In this document: positions 16,746 to 25,906 of the stretch, piece by piece
Layout: each line of letters begins with the position of its first letter
Position numbering within the stretch: the first letter of the stretch is position 1
NCBI GenBank assembly: GCA_963765075.1
Contig: CAVXVA010000003.1
Coordinates: forward strand, 682,001 to 746,000
Reading direction: 5' to 3'
DNA: 64,000 nucleotides
DNA from: JAENVU01 sp963765075
GTDB taxonomy: Bacteria; Actinomycetota; Acidimicrobiia; IMCC26256; JAENVU01
Made by a program: the position numbers and the translations under genes
The notes under the pieces: model-generated
What the model was told of the DNA's origin: nothing
The model's database searches: none
Seen by the model: only the letters and a program-made list of their open reading frames with translations

Positions 16746-19700
16746 TCATTTCCGCCAGCGGTCGGCCAGCGACGCGATCGGCAACGTCAGCAGATCGACG
16801 ACGGGGATGGTCCCGAGGACCGCGTCGTCGATCTCGGGCTCGGTCTCGGTCACTGCACCGCGCAAAGCCGAATATCGGTGCCGGTAGCCGGTGAGTACGC
16901 CCCGAGCCGCCTCGGGCGAGAGTCGCTCCGGGAGTTCGAGGTGGAGCAAGGTCAGGCCCACCGTCGCCGCGCCCTTGACCTCGGGGACGATGGCCACGAT
17001 GCGGCCATCGACTCGGCCGCGGGTCACGAACACCTGGCGTTCGGCGGCCACACTCTGCTTCGTGCCTCGCAATCGGGGGTCGGCGTCGGCGCGCGAGGTC
17101 ATCGTCGTCGCGATCCCGCCCCGATCCACAACACTGATCGTCGCATCCGTCGTGTCGGGGTCCCCGTCGATGCGGTACCGCGTGAACCCCAGCACCTCGG
17201 CCACGGCCGGGTCGAGGTCGACCAGGGTGCGGAGGATCTTGTAGGTCAGGCCGTCGCGCGGCGTTCCCGCATCGAGCACGGCCTGCACCAGCGGCACGTG
17301 GAGCAGCGTCTCGTCGGATCGCGAGATCCCCACCGTCACCGTCTTCGCCTGATGCTTGATCGCGTCGACGGGCCGGGTCAGCTGTTCGATGGCAGCGGTG
17401 AGCGCGACGGTGAGGTCGTCGGCCACGATCGCGGGCGTACCCAACGTGCCGTGCTCCGCGCTGTACGCGTCGAGCGACACCATCCCCGACGCGTACCGGA
17501 GCACGCTCGCGAGTTGGACGGCGGTCCCGGCCTCGAGCGATCCGTCGTACCGACCGGAACGCAACCCGTCGAAGAACTGATCGGCCAACGGCACCAACTC
17601 GGCGGCCAGCGAATCGAGGTCCGGGCCGATCGCGGCCGCCTCGATCGCCGCCCGAGCTTCGCGCAGGGGGCGCGCAGTCTCATCGATAGCGAGCGCCGCT
17701 TCGTACCCGAACAAATGACCAGCCATGGCGCTGAGTACGAACCCCAGCTGCGGGTGAACCCGCGGCACCGTGATGAGGTCGATCGCCGCGCCATACCGAT
17801 CGTCGTCGTCGGACACCACCGCGATCGCCGCCGCCTTGTGGGCGCGGTAGATCGCCAGCTCCTTCGCGACGTCGTCGGCCGTCGAACCAGTGAGACCGGC
17901 CGCGCACACCACGATCAACGGCTCCGACGAGAGATCGATGTGCTTCTTGTCTTCGGTGCCGTCGCAGGCGATCGACTTGTAGCAGAGCTCGGAGAGTTTG
18001 ATCCGGACTTCATGGGCCGCAATCCGGTTCGCACCGTTGCCGACGACCGCCCAATATCGACGCGACGGCGCATGGGCGTGCGCGGCGCGCGCGATGACCT
18101 CTCGCCGATCGAGGACGGCGGTCATGGCATCGGGCAACGCGCGCAATCCCCGCAGCAGCTCGTCGCCGCGAGCCGTCACACCCAAAGCTTCTCCGAGCGC
18201 CTCGGCCAGCAGGAACCCGGCGGCGACCTGCGCGTAGAAGGCCTTCGTCGACGCCACACTCATCTCCACGTCGCGCCCATCGGCCGTGTAGAGCACACCA
18301 TCGGCGCGGTCCACCAGATCGCTGTTGCGACGATTCACGATCGCAATGACCGCCGCCCCGCGAGACCGAGCCAGGTCCACCGTCGTGTTGGTGTCGGTGG
18401 TGGTGCCGCTCTGCGAGATCGCCACGACCAGCGCGTCGCTCATGTCGCTCGTGAGGCCGAACCCGGAGAGTTCGGTCGCCAGCATCGCCTGCACGCGGAG
18501 TGGATGGGTCGCGCCAATGGCATCAGTGAGCGCCGCGGCCAGACTTTGCCCGGCGACCGCGGCCGTCCCCTGGCCGATCACGATCACCCGGCCGATCGTG
18601 CCGGCACCCAGCCGAGCCCGCAGCTCGGCCGGAATCGTGTCGGGTCCCAGTTCGACATGGAGCCGACCGTCGGTCTCGAGCAGTTTCCCGCGCAGCGTCT
18701 TGCGAAAAGACTGCGGTGCCTCGGTGATCTCCTTCAAGAGGAAGTGCGGGTAGTGACCGCGATCGATGTCACGGGTGGTGATCTCGGCGCGTACGAACTC
18801 GTCGGAGGCCACGGGGATGGCGGTGCCGTCGTAGGCGAACCGTTGGATGCCGTCGACCTCTCCCGCGCGAGTCGCGTCGAGCACGACGATCTGCCCGCGG
18901 CTCCCGGCGGGATTCGCGGGATTCGCCGGCGTCTCGCCGTCGAGCCGGAGGTACGTGCGGGTCTCCTCGACCACGCCGTACGGCTCGCTGGCCACGATGA
19001 AGGCATCTTCGGCGACCCCCACGTACACACCCTGGCCGCTCCCTCGCAACGCGAGGAAGATGCGGCCCGGCGCGGCACTGGTGTGCGCGCCGATCGCCAC
19101 CGAACCTTCGAACGTCGCCACCGCGTCCCGGAAGGCGTCGACCGGGTCCTGCCCGCCATCGATCCCCCGAGCGAGCAATGCCGGAATGACCTTGGCGTCG
19201 GTCGTGATCTCGGGCGCGATGTCGAGCGAATGCAGACCCACGAGCTCGGCGTAGTTGTCGACATCGCCGTTGAGCGCGGCCGCGGCGTACGACGAGCCGA
19301 ACCGGCTGATCTCGGCCTGGTCGAGCGGGTGGGCGTTGGCCTCCGAGATGATGCCGACACTTGCCCAACGCGTGTGCCCGAGCACCACGACTTCGGCGGT
19401 CGGGCTGGCGAGCGTCCGGTGGAGCAGATCGTCGCTGGCAATGGCCCGTCGCAACATCGCAACGTTGTCGCCGAGTTCGCCGATCTCGGCCGCGGCTTTG
19501 TAGACGAAGCACCGCGCCCCCTCGACCAAGCGCACTGCACTGGACCGATGGAGATCGTCGCTCCGCGCGGCACACTCGGCGAGCGTGTCCGGGTCCGCGA
19601 GGTCCAGCGCCTGATCGCGGACCACAATTTCGATCCCCGCCGAGTCACGACCGCGAACCTCGAGCCGGTCGATGGCGGCGAGTGCGACATGAATCGAGAG

Positions 19701-20162
19701 GTAGCCGTCGATGGTTGCGGGCTCGTGGATCCCGCGGGTCAATGCGCCGACCGCAGCCGCGGTTCCGACGCGATCGGTCCGCAGCGACCACAGGTTGTCC
19801 TTGACGGCCGCCAGGGCCGCGTTGAGTGACTCACCGGCGGCCGCGGCGGCGATCGCGCGATCACCGTCGAGGGCAACGTCGAAATCAGCAATCAGCGCCG
19901 CCTGCCGATCCAGCTCCTCCAGGAATCGGGACGCGTCGTGAGCGCCCGTGATCAGGGCCCGCACACCCGGGCCGCCACGGAGCAATGCGTCCACGGTTCC
20001 GAGGTGATGCGCCGCCGCCTCGAGGTCTTCGATCCAACTCGCCGCACCCGAGGTGGCGCGGGTCAGGTCCGCGGTGGCCGCGGCCGCGATCTCGGTGAGC
20101 GCCGCCAGTTCCGGTGGAGTCCGATCCGAGGGGCGGCGCAGAACCGCCACGATGCCGCACAT
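16746..20162 (-). CDS. glmS: Giant GlmS-like glutamine-fructose-6-phosphate aminotransferase
   Basis: 1138 aa, nearly twice the usual length of about 610. Every GlmS landmark is present but spread out. The catalytic Cys2 is in MCGIVAVL. About 145 extra, mostly helical residues follow, and the glutaminase fold then resumes at LAAIDRLEVRGRDSAGIEI (about 160-179), HTRWASVG (263-270) and LNGDVDNY. The hinge is KEITEAPQSFRKTLRGK (477-493). The first SIS domain has AISQSGTTTDTNTT (581-594). The second SIS region contains HEVRIKLSELCYKS. KHQAKTVTV (936-944) matches the C-terminal Lys segment that ends normal GlmS. About 195 further residues of unknown fold follow. It lies between glmM and acpS, the usual glmS place, so it probably makes glucosamine-6-phosphate. 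The start is preceded by GGAGG. No glmS ribozyme is seen. Confidence 0.88.
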   Translation of the reverse strand: MCGIVAVLRRPSDRTPPELAALTEIAAAATADLTRATSGAASWIEDLEAAAHHLGTVDALLRGGPGVRALITGAHDASRFLEELDRQAALIADFDVALDGDRAIAAAAAGESLNAALAAVKDNLWSLRTDRVGTAAAVGALTRGIHEPATIDGYLSIHVALAAIDRLEVRGRDSAGIEIVVRDQALDLADPDTLAECAARSDDLHRSSAVRLVEGARCFVYKAAAEIGELGDNVAMLRRAIASDDLLHRTLASPTAEVVVLGHTRWASVGIISEANAHPLDQAEISRFGSSYAAAALNGDVDNYAELVGLHSLDIAPEITTDAKVIPALLARGIDGGQDPVDAFRDAVATFEGSVAIGAHTSAAPGRIFLALRGSGQGVYVGVAEDAFIVASEPYGVVEETRTYLRLDGETPANPANPAGSRGQIVVLDATRAGEVDGIQRFAYDGTAIPVASDEFVRAEITTRDIDRGHYPHFLLKEITEAPQSFRKTLRGKLLETDGRLHVELGPDTIPAELRARLGAGTIGRVIVIGQGTAAVAGQSLAAALTDAIGATHPLRVQAMLATELSGFGLTSDMSDALVVAISQSGTTTDTNTTVDLARSRGAAVIAIVNRRNSDLVDRADGVLYTADGRDVEMSVASTKAFYAQVAAGFLLAEALGEALGVTARGDELLRGLRALPDAMTAVLDRREVIARAAHAHAPSRRYWAVVGNGANRIAAHEVRIKLSELCYKSIACDGTEDKKHIDLSSEPLIVVCAAGLTGSTADDVAKELAIYRAHKAAAIAVVSDDDDRYGAAIDLITVPRVHPQLGFVLSAMAGHLFGYEAALAIDETARPLREARAAIEAAAIGPDLDSLAAELVPLADQFFDGLRSGRYDGSLEAGTAVQLASVLRYASGMVSLDAYSAEHGTLGTPAIVADDLTVALTAAIEQLTRPVDAIKHQAKTVTVGISRSDETLLHVPLVQAVLDAGTPRDGLTYKILRTLVDLDPAVAEVLGFTRYRIDGDPDTTDATISVVDRGGIATTMTSRADADPRLRGTKQSVAAERQVFVTRGRVDGRIVAIVPEVKGAATVGLTLLHLELPERLSPEAARGVLTGYRHRYSALRGAVTETEPEIDDAVLGTIPVVDLLTLPIASLADRWRK

Positions 20163-20218
20163 GAAGCCTCCAGCCTACAGGGGGCGACTCCGACGTCGAA
20201 CGGCCGGGCCGGCCGAAC

Positions 20219-21556
20219 TCAACCGGCGCCGAGCGCGTCGGTGAGTGCAGCCACCAGGCGATCGGTCGCCGCCCGGGCCTGCGCCGCGTCGGCGGCCTCG
20301 ACCATCACCCGAACCACCGGTTCAGTCCCCGACGGTCGCACCAGCACCCGCCCTTCGCCGGCCAAGCCGGTCTCCACCGCGGCCACATCGGCCCAGAACT
20401 GCGTCGCCCGGCCGAGACCCTCGCGATCGAGCACCCGAACGTTGGCCAACACTTGCGGATACTTCGTGACCACGCTCGCCAGCTCAGCCAGCGGCCGACC
20501 GGAGCGCACCATCGCGTCGAGCAGCAGGATGCCGGTGAGCGGTCCGTCGCCCGTCACCGCGAACTCCGACTCGATGATGTGCCCCGACTGTTCACCGCCC
20601 AGCACGAGGTCGTGGTCTTCCATCGCGGCGAGCACGTGCCGATCGCCGACCGGCGTCACGATCACGTCGATACCGTGAGGTTCGAGGGCCCGGCGCAACC
20701 CGAGGTTGGCCATCACCGTGGTGGCGATCGCGTCGTTGCGGAGGCGACCCCGTGCGTGGAGATCGATCGCCAAGATCGCGAGGATGTGATCGCCGTCGAC
20801 GATGTCGCCGGTGGCGTCCACTGCGACGATACGGTCGGCGTCGCCGTCGAACGCAAGACCGACGTCGGCACCCGCGGCGACGACTGCGGCGGCGATCACC
20901 TCGGGGAAGGTCGATCCGCACTCGGCGTTGATGTTCGTGCCGTCGGGATTGGCGTGGATCACCTCGACGGTTGCACCCAACGCCCGCAATGCGCGCGGCC
21001 CGACGTCCGACGCAGCACCATTCGCGGCATCGACCACCACGTGGAGACCGGCGAAGGGTGCCCCGCCACCGGTCGTCGCGACCAGGTGCGCGACGTACGC
21101 ATCCGCGGCGTTCGCCACCGGCGTGATCGAGCCCGGCGACGCTGCCGGCACCGCGTCCATCCCCAACGCCTCGGCCAACGCGACTTCGACCGCGGCCTCG
21201 GTGTCGTCGCGCAGCTTGCGCCCACCCGGCTCGAACAGCTTCACGCCATTGTCGGAGAACACGTTGTGGCTGGCAGAGATCATCACGCCGGCCGCACCCG
21301 TCGCGGCACAGGTCGCAGCGAGGCCCGGGGTCGGGAGCATCCCGAGGAGTTGCACTGCGCCGCCGGCCTCGGCAATGCCGTCGGCGATGGCGGCTTCGAG
21401 CGCGGGTCCGGACTCGCGCGGGTCGCGCGCAATCAGGAACGGAACATCGGCACCCAGCGCAACCACCGCGGCGCGACCAAGCGCGTGGACCAACTCCACC
21501 GTGAGTTCCGAACCCGCGGCACCGCGAATCCCGTCGGTACCGAAACGCAGCGCCAT
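20219..21556 (-). CDS. glmM: Phosphoglucosamine mutase
   Basis: 445-aa alpha-D-phosphohexomutase that converts glucosamine-6-P to glucosamine-1-P for UDP-GlcNAc synthesis. It opens ALRFGTDGIRGAAGSEL, has the phosphoserine loop ISASHNVFSDNGVKLF (Ser about residue 102), the metal loop AFDGDADRIVAVD, the sugar loop LGGEQSGHII and the phosphate-binding RPSGTEPVVRVMVE. It stands between rpsI and glmS, the standard actinobacterial order. Confidence 0.97.
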   Translation of the reverse strand: MALRFGTDGIRGAAGSELTVELVHALGRAAVVALGADVPFLIARDPRESGPALEAAIADGIAEAGGAVQLLGMLPTPGLAATCAATGAAGVMISASHNVFSDNGVKLFEPGGRKLRDDTEAAVEVALAEALGMDAVPAASPGSITPVANAADAYVAHLVATTGGGAPFAGLHVVVDAANGAASDVGPRALRALGATVEVIHANPDGTNINAECGSTFPEVIAAAVVAAGADVGLAFDGDADRIVAVDATGDIVDGDHILAILAIDLHARGRLRNDAIATTVMANLGLRRALEPHGIDVIVTPVGDRHVLAAMEDHDLVLGGEQSGHIIESEFAVTGDGPLTGILLLDAMVRSGRPLAELASVVTKYPQVLANVRVLDREGLGRATQFWADVAAVETGLAGEGRVLVRPSGTEPVVRVMVEAADAAQARAATDRLVAALTDALGAG

Positions 21557-21576
21557 GGCGCGCGAACGACGCTCGA

Positions 21577-21969
21577 CTACCGCTTGGAGTACTGCGGCGC
21601 CTTGCGGGCCTTCTTGAGGCCGTACTTGCGCCGTTCCTTCTCCCGCGCGTCACGGGTGAGGAGGCCCGCCTTCTTCAGCGCCGGACGCGCCTCGGGGTCG
21701 AGCGCCACGAGCGCCCGAGCAATGCCGAGTCCCAACGCACCGGCTTGACCGGTGGTGCCGCCGCCGCGGATGGTGGCGTCGACGTCGTACACGTCGGCGG
21801 TCTGGGTGATGCGCAGACCCTCGGTCGCCGCCATGCGATGCGTGGCGATATGAAAGTACTGCTCGAACTCACGAGCGTTGACCACGATCTTGCCGGTGCC
21901 AGGACGGAGCCGGACGCGGGCGACGGCTTCCTTGCGGCGGCCGGTCGTCTGGATGAGGGGCTTGCTCAC
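21577..21969 (-). CDS. rpsI: Ribosomal protein S9
   Basis: 30S protein, 130 aa. It has the typical start TTGRRKEAVARVRLRPGTGK, the middle IRGGGTTGQAGALGLGIARAL and the invariant C-terminal tail ending APQYSKR, which reaches the P-site tRNA. The GTG start overlaps the rplM stop (GTGA), so the two are co-translated. Confidence 0.98.
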   Translation of the reverse strand: MSKPLIQTTGRRKEAVARVRLRPGTGKIVVNAREFEQYFHIATHRMAATEGLRITQTADVYDVDATIRGGGTTGQAGALGLGIARALVALDPEARPALKKAGLLTRDAREKERRKYGLKKARKAPQYSKR

Positions 21970-22418
21970 TTGGCGTTCCTCGACGGTTGAGTCAGGGTCC
22001 GCGTTTGCGGCTCCTGCGCGGCGTGCGGGTGGGTCGGGCCCGAATAGACCCGCAGCTTCTTGAGCTGGGCGCGACCGAGGCGGCTCTTCGGCAGCATCCC
22101 GCGGACGGCGAGTTTGATAACCCGCTCGGGGTTGCGGCCCATGAGGTGGCCGAGGTTCTCGGAGCGGATACCGCCCGGGTAGCCGGAGTGGCGGTAGTAG
22201 AGCTTGTCTTCGGACTTGCGCAGCGAGATGTCGAGCTTGCTCGCGTTGACGACGATCACGTGATCACCGACGTCCACGTTGGGCGCCCAGATCGGCTTGT
22301 GCTTGCCGCGCAGGAGGTGCGCGATCTCAGTGGCCAGGCGCCCGAGCACGATGCCTTCGGCGTCAATGACGTGCCACGCGTGGTGAATATCAGCTTCTTT
22401 GGGATGGAAGGTCCGCAC
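21966..22418 (-). CDS. rplM: Ribosomal protein L13
   Basis: 50S protein, 150 aa. The GTG start at 22418 gives RTFHPKEADIHHAWHVIDAE, matching the family; a GAGAGAG sequence 8 nt upstream supports it over longer readings. Other landmarks are LLRGKHKPIWAPNVDVGDHV, HSGYPGG and VRGMLPKSRLGR. It leads the rplM-rpsI-glmM-glmS run. Confidence 0.97.
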   Translation of the reverse strand: MRTFHPKEADIHHAWHVIDAEGIVLGRLATEIAHLLRGKHKPIWAPNVDVGDHVIVVNASKLDISLRKSEDKLYYRHSGYPGGIRSENLGHLMGRNPERVIKLAVRGMLPKSRLGRAQLKKLRVYSGPTHPHAAQEPQTRTLTQPSRNAK

Positions 22419-22505
22419 AGATCCACTCTCTCGACATCGGGCCCGCCTCAGGAACTCCCCGAGCCGGGCGCGCGCGACCACAACGGGCCGTACACAAGGG
22501 AGGGA

Positions 22506-22535
22506 ACACTAGTCGTCCCCGCCAGACGGGGCCAA
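22506..22535 (-). promoter_or_regulatory. Candidate rplM promoter
   Basis: On the minus strand, TTGGCC (22530-22535) and TAGTGT (22506-22511) are 18 nt apart, about 90 nt before the rplM GTG. A small CCCCG-TCTGG-CGGGG stem lies between the boxes. No other good candidate is visible in this 232-nt gap. Confidence 0.4.
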
Positions 22536-22638
22536 GCGGAGCCGTCAGCCTCCCGCCGGGCCGAGAACAAGCGATTTTTCCGCATGAAGTCCTGAAGCTC
22601 ACCCGGCTTCACACCTCCCGGCCGACGGAGGCGCTCGG

Positions 22639-22644
22639 TACGCT
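22639..22644 (+). promoter_or_regulatory. -10 box for a leaderless transcript
   Basis: TACGCT is followed by exactly six bases (GCGGGG) and then the GTG start of the phosphodiesterase gene. TANNNT-N6-RTG is the arrangement known for leaderless transcripts in mycobacteria, where the start codon is the first transcribed base. No separate ribosome-binding site is needed or convincing here. Confidence 0.55.
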
Positions 22645-22650
22645 GCGGGG

Positions 22651-24167
22651 GTGACTCCGACGGTAGGAACCCCTCACCAGATCGCCCCCCAACTCGAAGC
22701 CGACGCCGATCGGGCCCTCGACATCCTCCTGGATGCGAGCCTCGAGTCCATCGTCGACATGGTGCTCTCGAGCCACGGCGACCACTACCAGGCCCGCACC
22801 CACGACGGCTCGGTCTCGTTCCGCCGCACCGACACCGGATACGAGCGGCTCGACTCGACCGGTACCGATCCGCTCGCCAATCAGGCGACCGACACGTTCG
22901 CGCCACTCATCGACGAGCGAGCCAACCCCTACCCGCATCGCAGCGCCAACGCCTATCCCCACGCCTACGACACGATCGCCCAGCTGTTCGACCACCCGTC
23001 GGCCCCCGACCTCTGCGTGATCCATTCGGCGGCCCACAACTGGGAAGACCAGGGCGGTCATCGTGGTGAGCACGGATCACTCGGTGTGGTCCAGGCCCGT
23101 GCGCCGTTCGTGATCGCGGGCAAAGGCGTGCGCAACGACGGACTCGTTCGCGCGCAGCGCCCGCCTCGTCGACGTGGCGCCCACGGTGCTCCACCTGCTC
23201 GGCGCAGCACCGCGCGCCGACGGCACGTACCTCTTCGGCCAGGACGGCGAGGTCCGCCACGACGTCCTCGACCTCGATGCCGGCCGCCCGCAGCACGTCG
23301 TCGGCTTCCTGTTCGACGGCACCAACCCCAACGTGCTCTACGACCTGGCCGCGCGTGGCGAAGCGCCGAACGTCGCGCGCCTGATGGCCATGGGCACGTC
23401 GTACCAACACGGCGCGATGGCCAGCCTGCCCACGATCACGCTCGCGAACCACACGTCGATCATCACGGGCCGTCACCCGGGCCACCACGGAATTCTCGAA
23501 CAACGCGTGGTGGGACCGGGCCGCGGGCAAGCAGATCATCACGAACTCCGCGGCGACCTGGCCGTCCGCGATGGAGACGCTCGCGCCGGGAACCGAGTCG
23601 ATCCACGCAGCGATCCATCGGACCTGGGCCGACGTCTTCACCGCATCGTGCAACGAGCCGTGCGACGTCGGGGCGAGCTACTCGACCTTCGACTTCTTCC
23701 GGCGCGGGGAGATCCCGCCGATCCCCGAAGACCCGATCGGCCTCCCGCACTCGACCGAGCGCTTCGTGCGCCCGTCGAAGGACTATTCCTGGTCGACGAT
23801 CGTGGATCACATGGGAGTGGAGCAAGCGGTCGGGATCCTGAGCGGCCACTACCGCGACGTGTCCTATCCCCAGCCGAAATTCCTCTGGGTCAACTTCACC
23901 CTGACCGATTCGGCAATGCACGAAGGCGGACCTCACTCCGAGATCGCGGCGGCCTCGATCCGCGACTCCGACGCGCGCATCGGTGAGGTGATCGCGGCGG
24001 TGGAAGAGGCGGGCATGTTCGACGAGACCGCGTTCGTCCTGGTGGCCGATCACGGCATGGAGGAGAACGACCCTGCGGTGCAAGGCGACTGGGGTGTGCA
24101 CCTCAAAGCGTCCGGCCTCACCTTCCGCGACGAGGCGTACGGCTTTCTCTACCTGGGCGTGGAGTAG
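22651..24167 (+). CDS. Alkaline-phosphatase-superfamily phosphodiesterase, two frame breaks
   Basis: Type I phosphodiesterase/nucleotide pyrophosphatase-like protein, about 504 aa once the frame is restored. The segments, in three frames, are an N-terminal part with CVIHSAAHNWEDQGGHRGEH; a middle part with LVDVAPTVLHLLGAAPRADG, VVGFLFDGTNPNVLYDLA and LPTITLANHTSIITGRHPGHHG; and a last part with WVNFTLTDSAMHEGGPHS and VLVADHGMEENDP. The metal-binding Asp, Thr and His residues of the superfamily are visible in these blocks. Breaks lie near 23150 and near 23497, each explained by one extra base. No signal peptide is seen. Substrate unknown. It begins with an apparent leaderless GTG and is coupled (TAGTG) to the lipoprotein gene downstream. 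Confidence 0.8.
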
Positions 24168-24730
24168 TGGCGAGGCCGTTGCGCCGACGCGGCCCGGCGC
24201 GCACGCTGCTCCTCGTCGTGGGTGTCGTCGTCGGACTCGGGCTCGGGCTCGGGCTCACCGGGTGTGGCAGCGACGCCCCGCTGAAGACCACCGACGACGG
24301 CAAGATCACCGTCACCGGCTCCGGCCCGAAGGCTCGGGTCACCATCAAGGGCGAGAACACCGACCTCACCTTCAACCAGCAGAAACTGCCACAAGGGTTC
24401 CCGAGTGTGGTCCCACTCCCCAAGGGGTGGAAGTGGGTCGGGGCGACCTCGGGCACTGCGGCCGGCCGAGCACTCTTCCAGATCACCTACTCCATCGGCG
24501 ACGAGGCGGCGCCGAAGGCGATCGCGGCGTACCAGGAACAACTGACGAGCAACGGCTTCACCCTGGACCCGCCACCCGCCGGCATCATCACCGACGACGG
24601 CATCACCGAAATGAACACTACGGGGAACGGCTGGCGGGTGAGCGCGGCCAGCGTGGCCGGGCCGACACCGCACACCGTCGTGGTCAGCGTCCAGCCGGAA
24701 GCACCGGGCCGGGATCGTCAGGCCGGGTAG
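24167..24730 (+). CDS. Putative lipoprotein of unknown function
   Basis: 187 aa. A basic start is followed by a hydrophobic helix (TLLLVVGVVVGLGLGLGL) and the lipobox LTGC, so it is probably lipid-anchored outside the membrane. The mature part has LPQGFPSVVPLPKGWKWVGA and a segment AIAAYQEQLTSNGFTL, a pattern seen in many short actinobacterial lipoproteins that I cannot name. The GTG overlaps the phosphodiesterase stop by one base. Its 3' end overlaps the convergent truA by 13 nt. Confidence 0.75.
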   Translation: MARPLRRRGPARTLLLVVGVVVGLGLGLGLTGCGSDAPLKTTDDGKITVTGSGPKARVTIKGENTDLTFNQQKLPQGFPSVVPLPKGWKWVGATSGTAAGRALFQITYSIGDEAAPKAIAAYQEQLTSNGFTLDPPPAGIITDDGITEMNTTGNGWRVSAASVAGPTPHTVVVSVQPEAPGRDRQAG

Positions 24731-25527
24731 CCGACGTCCCAGAGGCAGAGGCCGTTCGGCGGCGCCGTCGAACCGGTGGAGTTGCGATCACCGGCGCGCA
24801 GCAACGTGAGCATGTCGCCCGGCGTGAGCTTGCCCGACCCGACGTCGACCAGCGTGCCGACGATCGAGCGCACCATTCGCCAGCAGAACGCGCTCGCCCG
24901 GATGTCGTAGCGCAGGATTCCGTCACCGAGGTCGTGCCACGAAGACTCGAACACGCGCCGGACCGTCGTCTTCCCCGCAGGACCTTTCTTCGAGAACGCC
25001 ACGAAGTCGTGCATCCCGACGAACGGGTCGGCCGCCAGCCGCAAGGCCGACAGGTCGAGCGGCTGACCGACATGCCAGGCGTAGCGCACCCGGAACGGAT
25101 CCGGTTCGGGCCGGTTGACCACCGTGTACTGGTACTCCCGCCATTTCGCGGAATGCCGAGCGTCGAAGTCTGCTGGTTCGAGGGTGGCCTCGCGGACGAC
25201 GATCTCGGGGGCGAGCATGCTGTTGAGGCTGGACTTCAGCCGCACGACATCGAGATCCGGCGCCACCGGAAACGACACGACCTGGCCCCAGGCGTGCACC
25301 CCGGCGTCGGTGCGACCGGCGACCGCGAGTTGGGGTTCGGTCTGGAGCACTCGCGCCAGCGCCGGGCCGAGTTCACCTTCGACGGTGCGTTGCTCCAGCT
25401 GGGTGGCAAAGCCACGGAAGTCGGTGCCGTCGTAGGCGAGCACCAACCGACACGATCGGAGATCCGCCGGTGCCGTCTCGGCGCTCGGCTCGAGCAGTGG
25501 TTCGAGCGGTGGTTCGAACAAGGTCAC
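24718..25527 (-). CDS. truA: tRNA pseudouridine synthase TruA
   Basis: Makes pseudouridine at positions 38-40 of the tRNA anticodon stem-loop. 269 aa. Landmarks are RLVLAYDGTDFRGFATQ, the catalytic motif VAGRTDAGVHAWGQVVSF (catalytic Asp in R-T-D), and FCWRMVRSIVGTLVDVGSG near the C-terminus. It follows rplQ by 22 nt, the conserved place for truA at the end of the alpha operon. Confidence 0.96.
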   Translation of the reverse strand: MTLFEPPLEPLLEPSAETAPADLRSCRLVLAYDGTDFRGFATQLEQRTVEGELGPALARVLQTEPQLAVAGRTDAGVHAWGQVVSFPVAPDLDVVRLKSSLNSMLAPEIVVREATLEPADFDARHSAKWREYQYTVVNRPEPDPFRVRYAWHVGQPLDLSALRLAADPFVGMHDFVAFSKKGPAGKTTVRRVFESSWHDLGDGILRYDIRASAFCWRMVRSIVGTLVDVGSGKLTPGDMLTLLRAGDRNSTGSTAPPNGLCLWDVGYPA

Positions 25528-25549
25528 CGGACAGGCGCCGTGGGTGATC

Positions 25550-25900
25550 TCAGACGAGTTCGATGCGCGCCATCGGGGCTTGGTCGCCCGGGCGCGGGCC
25601 GAGCTTCAGGATGCGGGTGTAACCACCGTTGCGGTCCTGATACTTCGGCGCGATGTTCTCGAACAGCTCGTGGGCGATCGCCTGGTCGTGCAGCGTGGCC
25701 ACCACTTGGCGCTGGCGGTGCAGGCCGCCCTTCTTGCCCTTGGTGATCAGCTTCTCCGCGTAGGGTCGCAGCGCCTTGGCGCGCGAGACCGTCGTGGTGA
25801 TGCCGCCGTGTTCGAACAATGCGATCGCGAGGTTCGCCATGAGCTGACGCTGGTGGTGCGGGTCTCCGCCGAGGCGCGGACCCTTCTTGGGGCGAGGCAT
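25550..25900 (-). CDS. rplQ: Ribosomal protein L17
   Basis: 50S protein, 116 aa, with MPRPKKGPRLGGDPHHQRQL, NLAIALFEHGGITTTVSRAK and the C-terminal GGYTRILKLGPRPGDQAPMA. It follows rpoA by 6 nt. Confidence 0.98.
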   Translation of the reverse strand: MPRPKKGPRLGGDPHHQRQLMANLAIALFEHGGITTTVSRAKALRPYAEKLITKGKKGGLHRQRQVVATLHDQAIAHELFENIAPKYQDRNGGYTRILKLGPRPGDQAPMARIELV

Positions 25901-25906
25901 GTCGGG

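Noticed and set aside
17945..17960. A CTTCTTGTCTTCGG string resembling the arm of the 286/1671 repeat
   Set aside because: It lies inside the glmS coding sequence without a pairing arm, so it is a chance match.
16641..19829. Plus-strand open frame of more than 1000 codons opposite the GlmS-like gene
   Set aside because: The minus-strand frame contains every GlmS catalytic motif; the plus-strand reading has none and shadow-type composition.
20163..20218. Possible glmS ribozyme or riboswitch before the GlmS-like gene
   Set aside because: The gap is only 56 nt and shows none of the conserved core; a simple GGAGG ribosome-binding site is sufficient.
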